This document shows, one piece after another, positions 63,038-64,000 of a DNA stretch of 64,000 nucleotides. The notes beneath the pieces were generated by a model that did no database searches, was not told where the DNA came from, and saw nothing but the letters and a program-made list of their open reading frames with translations. Positions within the stretch are counted from its first letter, which is position 1. Each line of letters begins with the position of its first letter. The DNA is from G963674955 sp963674955 (GTDB taxonomy: Bacteria > Desulfobacterota > Desulfovibrionia > Desulfovibrionales > Desulfovibrionaceae), in contig CAXXKR010000004.1 of assembly GCA_963674955.2 (NCBI GenBank), positions 806,001 to 870,000 on the forward strand, written 5' to 3'. The position numbers were made by a program, and so were the translations under genes.

Positions 63038-63806
63038 GTGCATCCTCTCCAGACTGTTTTCGTTTGCGTTCTTCAAGTTTGAAATTCAGGCTCTCGCCGG
63101 ATTTGGTATAATAGAAAACATCCGTCTCATCGGGTCCAAGCTTTTGCCTGAAATCGTCCAACCAGTCCGTGTTCCCGAAGGCATGCATGGGCACGAACAG
63201 GCCGGGTTCCACCTTGCGGACAAACTTGACGCCACCCGTGAGGTTGGAAAGGCGTTTGTCCACATTGGAGAAGGCGATGTCAACCCGCTGTTTTGAAATT
63301 CTCTCCAAGGCCTTTTCGAAAAAGGAGACCGCGAATTCCTGATCCCTCGGCCCGGCGTCGTCCCAGCGCCACTCGGCCAGATCGCCGCCGTAATAGACGA
63401 CTTGGCCGTCAACGTGAATGATGAAGGCCACGCCCAGGTCGTTGCTCATGAGCGTCGAAATCTCCATGCCCCAAGCCTCATACTCCCCGTCCGGCTCCAC
63501 CACAAGGGTTCCGGCCGGCACGGACTCCGGGTACATGTCATCGATGTCGTCGGAAAAAACATAATGGACCTGAGCCGCTTCATTGGTGAAGATCGGCAGG
63601 TCGGGATTGAAATGATCCTCGTGGCCGTGGGTGACGAACACATACAAATCCTTCCCCCTGATGGCGGAACGCATCCCGGCCCTGGCTGCCGGTTGCAGAT
63701 GGCTGTCGGCCGGGCAGTCAAAAAGAAAAGTCCTGACCCCCAGGTCAAGCACGAAACAATTGTGGTATATGTACGTTACCCTGCAATCCATTTGCAATAC
63801 CGTCAT
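62985..63806 (-). CDS. metallo-beta-lactamase-fold hydrolase
   Basis: This protein of about 273 residues (ATG 63806, or ATG 63791 giving MDCRVTYIYHN) belongs to the metallo-beta-lactamase superfamily. The metal-binding motif HGHEDH lies in VFVTHGHEDHFNPD, with further ligands likely at GGDLAEW and in MHAFGNTDW. The substrate is unknown; UlaG/RNase-like folds are possible. A basic, polar C-terminal tail (EERKRKQSGEDAHEANKGSR) overlaps the start of asnS by 53 bases. It is divergent from the gene at 63953. Confidence 0.85.
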   Translation of the reverse strand: MTVLQMDCRVTYIYHNCFVLDLGVRTFLFDCPADSHLQPAARAGMRSAIRGKDLYVFVTHGHEDHFNPDLPIFTNEAAQVHYVFSDDIDDMYPESVPAGTLVVEPDGEYEAWGMEISTLMSNDLGVAFIIHVDGQVVYYGGDLAEWRWDDAGPRDQEFAVSFFEKALERISKQRVDIAFSNVDKRLSNLTGGVKFVRKVEPGLFVPMHAFGNTDWLDDFRQKLGPDETDVFYYTKSGESLNFKLEERKRKQSGEDAHEANKGSRGPERRRPDE

Positions 63807-63952
63807 TTTACATTGATACAAGCCATAAAGGCTGTCGGTGCTAAGGATAAACTTGCCGAGTGTTTTTTCGCAAGTCACAATGCCGCGCTGTTGCCAGCGG
63901 TGACTGCCTGATATACAAGCGTTGCCGACAAGAAGCGCAAAGGAGTTGCCGC

Positions 63953-64000
63953 ATGGGTTTTTTCTCGAAGATAAAGAACGTCTGGGGAAGCAGGGACAAG
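63953..64000 (+). CDS. start of a gene, possibly ftsY (3' end outside window)
   Basis: Only 16 codons are visible: ATG 63953 with AAGGAG 8 bases upstream, encoding MGFFSKIKNVWGSRDK. The basic, aromatic opening (MGFFSKLK...) resembles the start of FtsY, the signal-recognition-particle receptor, but other proteins start alike. The assignment is a guess from 16 residues. Confidence 0.4.
   Translation, partial: MGFFSKIKNVWGSRDK

Overview
The window reads as chromosomal DNA of a Gram-negative anaerobe, most likely a sulfate reducer of the Desulfovibrio/Pseudodesulfovibrio group. That placement is inferred from protein style and gene neighbourhoods: a MucR-like regulator of the Desulfovibrio type, a ThiD-ThiN fusion, DUF368 and Mrp genes, and a chemoreceptor fused to a heme (H-NOX) domain. 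No database search was run. About 59 protein genes or gene pieces, two spacer tRNAs plus one single tRNA, one complete rRNA operon and one insertion sequence are described. Most genes lie on the minus strand.

Layout. 1-9 kb: end of an Hpt protein, a PAS/GGDEF/EAL c-di-GMP protein, dapB, ligA, a K+ channel with RCK domain, uvrB. 9-13 kb: the N-degron set aat, clpA, clpS, then a CYTH protein, crcB and DUF190. 14-21 kb: cheB, cheR, cheA and a chemoreceptor carrying a C-terminal H-NOX gas sensor. 21-34 kb: housekeeping genes (DUF2062, an EF-G paralogue, bamD, trxB, trxA, tsaD, fbp, a lipoprotein, TPR protein, ftsB, pgsA, mrp, DUF368, pcm). 34-43 kb: a CBS protein and an M23 peptidase, then tig, clpP, clpX, lon, tRNA-Leu and thiDN. 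44-51 kb: an accessory-looking stretch with orphan proteins, a MerR-type regulator, a diguanylate cyclase, an IS1380-type element, a MucR homologue without zinc ligands, and a TetR regulator. 51-56 kb: the rrn operon (16S, tRNA-Ile, tRNA-Ala, 23S, 5S). 56-61 kb: a GntR-controlled operon with an ornithine aminotransferase, a cyclic-diphosphoglycerate-synthetase-like P-loop protein and carbamate kinase. 61-64 kb: a broken AraC regulator leaving a free GyrI domain, asnS, a metallo-beta-lactamase-fold protein, and the start of a gene that may be ftsY.

The genes fall into a few working groups. Protein quality control is covered twice: ClpS, ClpA and Aat degrade N-end-marked proteins, and Tig, ClpP, ClpX and Lon fold or degrade proteins. 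ClpP from the second group must serve ClpA from the first. Chemotaxis signalling (CheA, CheR, CheB) sits beside a predicted O2-binding receptor. Two c-di-GMP enzymes are present, and the CheA linker holds a degenerate repeat resembling c-di-GMP-binding MshEN motifs. The strongest leads for follow-up are the H-NOX receptor, the aminotransferase/P-loop/carbamate kinase operon, the zinc-less MucR protein and the split AraC-GyrI gene.
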